A DNA stretch of 7,000 nucleotides. Source: Planctomycetes bacterium RBG_13_46_10. Its GTDB lineage: Bacteria > Planctomycetota > Phycisphaerae > Sedimentisphaerales > Anaerobacaceae. The notes beneath the pieces are model-generated. The model saw nothing but the letters and a program-made list of their open reading frames with translations, was not told the origin of the DNA and ran no database searches. The stretch is from positions 34,327 to 41,326 of the forward strand of contig MHYD01000043.1 of assembly GCA_001824645.1 (NCBI GenBank), given 5' to 3'. Shown piece by piece: positions 5,323 to 7,000 of this stretch (position 1 is its first letter; every line of letters starts with the position of its first letter). Both the position numbers and the translations under genes were made by a program.

Positions 5323-7000
5323 TATCCCTTATCCTCTGATTTGGTCTCTTCCTCGTTTTCTTGATCCGCCAGTCTAAACTTCGTACGTTTTAATATATTT
5401 TCAGGATTAAAATGCACCAGAGCCATAGACTGTGACCGAATTTGGTCTTCTCTGAAAAACGTTATTGCTCTGATTTTTTCGTATTCTTCCAGGCTAAGGC
5501 GCTTAACCAAAATATCTTTTATGACATAAAAACTCGTCTCCGGCTGAAATTCCATAAGTATGGGCAATTTATCGACTGTGCTGCTGTTTTGCGGAACAAG
5601 CGAATAAAGCTGGTCAATAAACCGGCTTTGAATTTTAGCATCATTAATAGACAACCACTTCTGGACTTCCTGGACGAAAACCTGCTCTCCCATATTCCCC
5701 TCGCTCTGAACCTCCAATCTTGCCAATATCTCCGCTGGAATTCTCCGCAGATCCGTCAATTTTTCCACTGTAAAAACATTTGGTTCGCTTGCATCCTGTT
5801 TCGGTTCAGCCACTGTTGCTTTCGCTGCAGTCTTCCCGTAAAGTTTATTAAACTTATCTACAGTATTATCCCAGCCGTCTTTCGCCGCCATGGCAATAAA
5901 TTCTTCAGCTTTTCCCTTAAGCAATCCATCACGAATTACCGCAAGCTTCTTTAAGTCATTCGTAACTTTTTCTCTCACCGAGTAAATTTTCTGACCTTCC
6001 ACAGTCACCACTTCAGTCGTCCGCTTTTGCTCGATATCAAATGTTTGTTTGCTAAAAGTCTGATCTATGCCTGCCGGAGCCGATGCTTTCTCTGACCATG
6101 TTACTCGTACAAATAACATTACTTCTGTCATAAGGTCCCTAACCGGTCCAACGCTTTCAAATAACTTCGGCCTTTGTCCTGTTAAAGACTCGGTGCCTGT
6201 ATCGCGCTCGTCCAGTAGCTCCTCAATTGAGAAAACTATCTGTCGCAGTTTCATCGGATTGCGCCCCTGACCCAGCAGATAAAACCTCCGAAGGTATTCA
6301 TCTGTGTCTATATCAGCTCTGCTTAGCTGCCCGGTTTGTCCCGAATAAATATTAATTTTGTACTTCGCCGCCAATTTATCGGCAATAGCTTTATAATCGC
6401 CTGCTTTGTCAGCGACGGCCTTAAGCTGTTCCGCGTTTAAATCCTTTGTTTCTATATCCTGCAGATTCACATCAGCCAAAACCTTTGCTTCCTGGAGAAT
6501 ACTTTCAGCCTTTGAATTTATTTTGTCCTGTAAGAGCTGCTTGGATATGAAACTTTCCATTTCAGCATAGCTCCTGGCTCGTTCGACCAGCGGTGAATTC
6601 GGGTCATTAGGGTCCTGCGGCACTGACTCAGTGAACTGGCTTATATGTTTTCTATAGTAATCTTCCGTCTCCGCAGGAGTAGGCAATGTCACTGTCGGTG
6701 AAATATCACCAAGCTTAACAGCTATGTATTCAAACCGAACTCTATCAGGAAGTTTATACCCGAAGCCATAAGGATTCTCTTCACTTACGTTACCGGCGAA
6801 GATTTCCTTATATTTGTTGAAATGCTCAAGTATTTGTTCCTCGCTCGGCTGCTCTTTGTTCTCGATAAATACAGCGGAATCAAACTTGACAAATTCAACA
6901 TCTGTTGTTTCCTTTTCGCAACTGGTTAACCACCTTGCCTGCGAAACAGTAACATCTTCAATCGAGCAGGATAAATGCGCATACTGCAATACCACCAGCA
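5322..7000 (-). CDS. SurA/PpiD-like chaperone or peptidyl-prolyl isomerase-type protein, 5' end outside window
   Basis: At least 559 codons are visible and the frame stays open to the right edge; the GTG at 6993-6995 is probably internal, since the text before it continues in frame and no signal peptide or anchor is seen. The protein is charged and helix-rich. EEQILEHFNKYKE, then NPYGFGYKLPDRVRFEYIAVKLGDI (about nt 6706-6785), resembles the SurA N-terminal/PpiD-type region of planctomycete proteins. A later AEETEDYYRKH-like segment (read here as PAETEDYYRKHISQF) and the tail VREKVTNDLKKLAVIRDGLLKGKAEEFIAMAAKDGW look like the C-terminal chaperone helices of PpiD. I cannot identify a clear parvulin active site, so isomerase activity is doubtful. 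Such proteins help fold secreted or outer-membrane proteins. The acidic C-terminus (QENEEETKSEDKG) ends one base into the next gene. The family call is moderate and rests on overall pattern. Confidence 0.7.
   Translation of the reverse strand, partial: LVVLQYAHLSCSIEDVTVSQARWLTSCEKETTDVEFVKFDSAVFIENKEQPSEEQILEHFNKYKEIFAGNVSEENPYGFGYKLPDRVRFEYIAVKLGDISPTVTLPTPAETEDYYRKHISQFTESVPQDPNDPNSPLVERARSYAEMESFISKQLLQDKINSKAESILQEAKVLADVNLQDIETKDLNAEQLKAVADKAGDYKAIADKLAAKYKINIYSGQTGQLSRADIDTDEYLRRFYLLGQGRNPMKLRQIVFSIEELLDERDTGTESLTGQRPKLFESVGPVRDLMTEVMLFVRVTWSEKASAPAGIDQTFSKQTFDIEQKRTTEVVTVEGQKIYSVREKVTNDLKKLAVIRDGLLKGKAEEFIAMAAKDGWDNTVDKFNKLYGKTAAKATVAEPKQDASEPNVFTVEKLTDLRRIPAEILARLEVQSEGNMGEQVFVQEVQKWLSINDAKIQSRFIDQLYSLVPQNSSTVDKLPILMEFQPETSFYVIKDILVKRLSLEEYEKIRAITFFREDQIRSQSMALVHFNPENILKRTKFRLADQENEEETKSEDKG

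Noticed and set aside
5442..5954. Plus-strand reading frame of 170 codons inside the SurA/PpiD-like gene
   Set aside because: It is antisense to a well-supported coding region, has a composition like a shadow frame (rich in Phe, Cys, Arg, Asn) and no recognisable domain or ribosome binding site.
1..7000. A defence, phage, CRISPR or biosynthetic system
   Set aside because: No nuclease-helicase sets, integrases, phage structural genes, spaced direct repeats or biosynthetic clusters are seen. The genes are housekeeping or envelope types.

Overview
This is a moderate-GC bacterial chromosomal window made up mostly of housekeeping genes. The best guess for the source is a planctomycete of the Phycisphaerae type. 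That rests on the large SurA/PpiD-like protein with a PYGFGYKLPDRV-type segment followed by a small membrane protein resembling the DUF6677 family. This assignment comes from remembered family features and not from a search. No rRNA, tRNA, CRISPR array, transposase, integrase or phage gene is visible.

Layout: positions 1-1307 (+) hold the end of a metal ABC transporter operon, with a 5'-truncated ATPase followed 6 bp later by an ABC-3 family permease. Positions 1308-1470 are a gap carrying a short dispersed-type repeat. A ComM/YifB-type AAA+ ATPase gene follows (1471-3000, +). A 290-bp gap leads to a stand-alone STAS-domain protein (3291-3626, +) with a strong ribosome binding site. The 210-bp gap after it is rich in structure: an inverted repeat just after the STAS stop, a TTGACA promoter candidate, and a long imperfect hairpin in what would be the leader of the next gene, rnc (RNase III, 3837-4535, +). 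Positions 4536-4629 separate convergent units. From the right edge down to 4630, three minus-strand genes lie head to tail with no gaps: a SurA/PpiD-like protein cut by the window edge, a 146-residue multi-span membrane protein, and an 83-residue membrane protein.

How the genes work together: the ABC pair imports a divalent metal. ComM acts in DNA recombination and uptake. RNase III processes double-stranded RNA. The minus-strand trio, judged from its tight coupling, is one transcript whose products probably act at the cell envelope. I see no clear new multi-gene system. The points most worth a second look are the hairpin in front of rnc (possible self-regulation by RNase III), the alanine where RNase III normally has a catalytic aspartate, the repeat in front of comM, and the uncharacterised membrane-protein operon.
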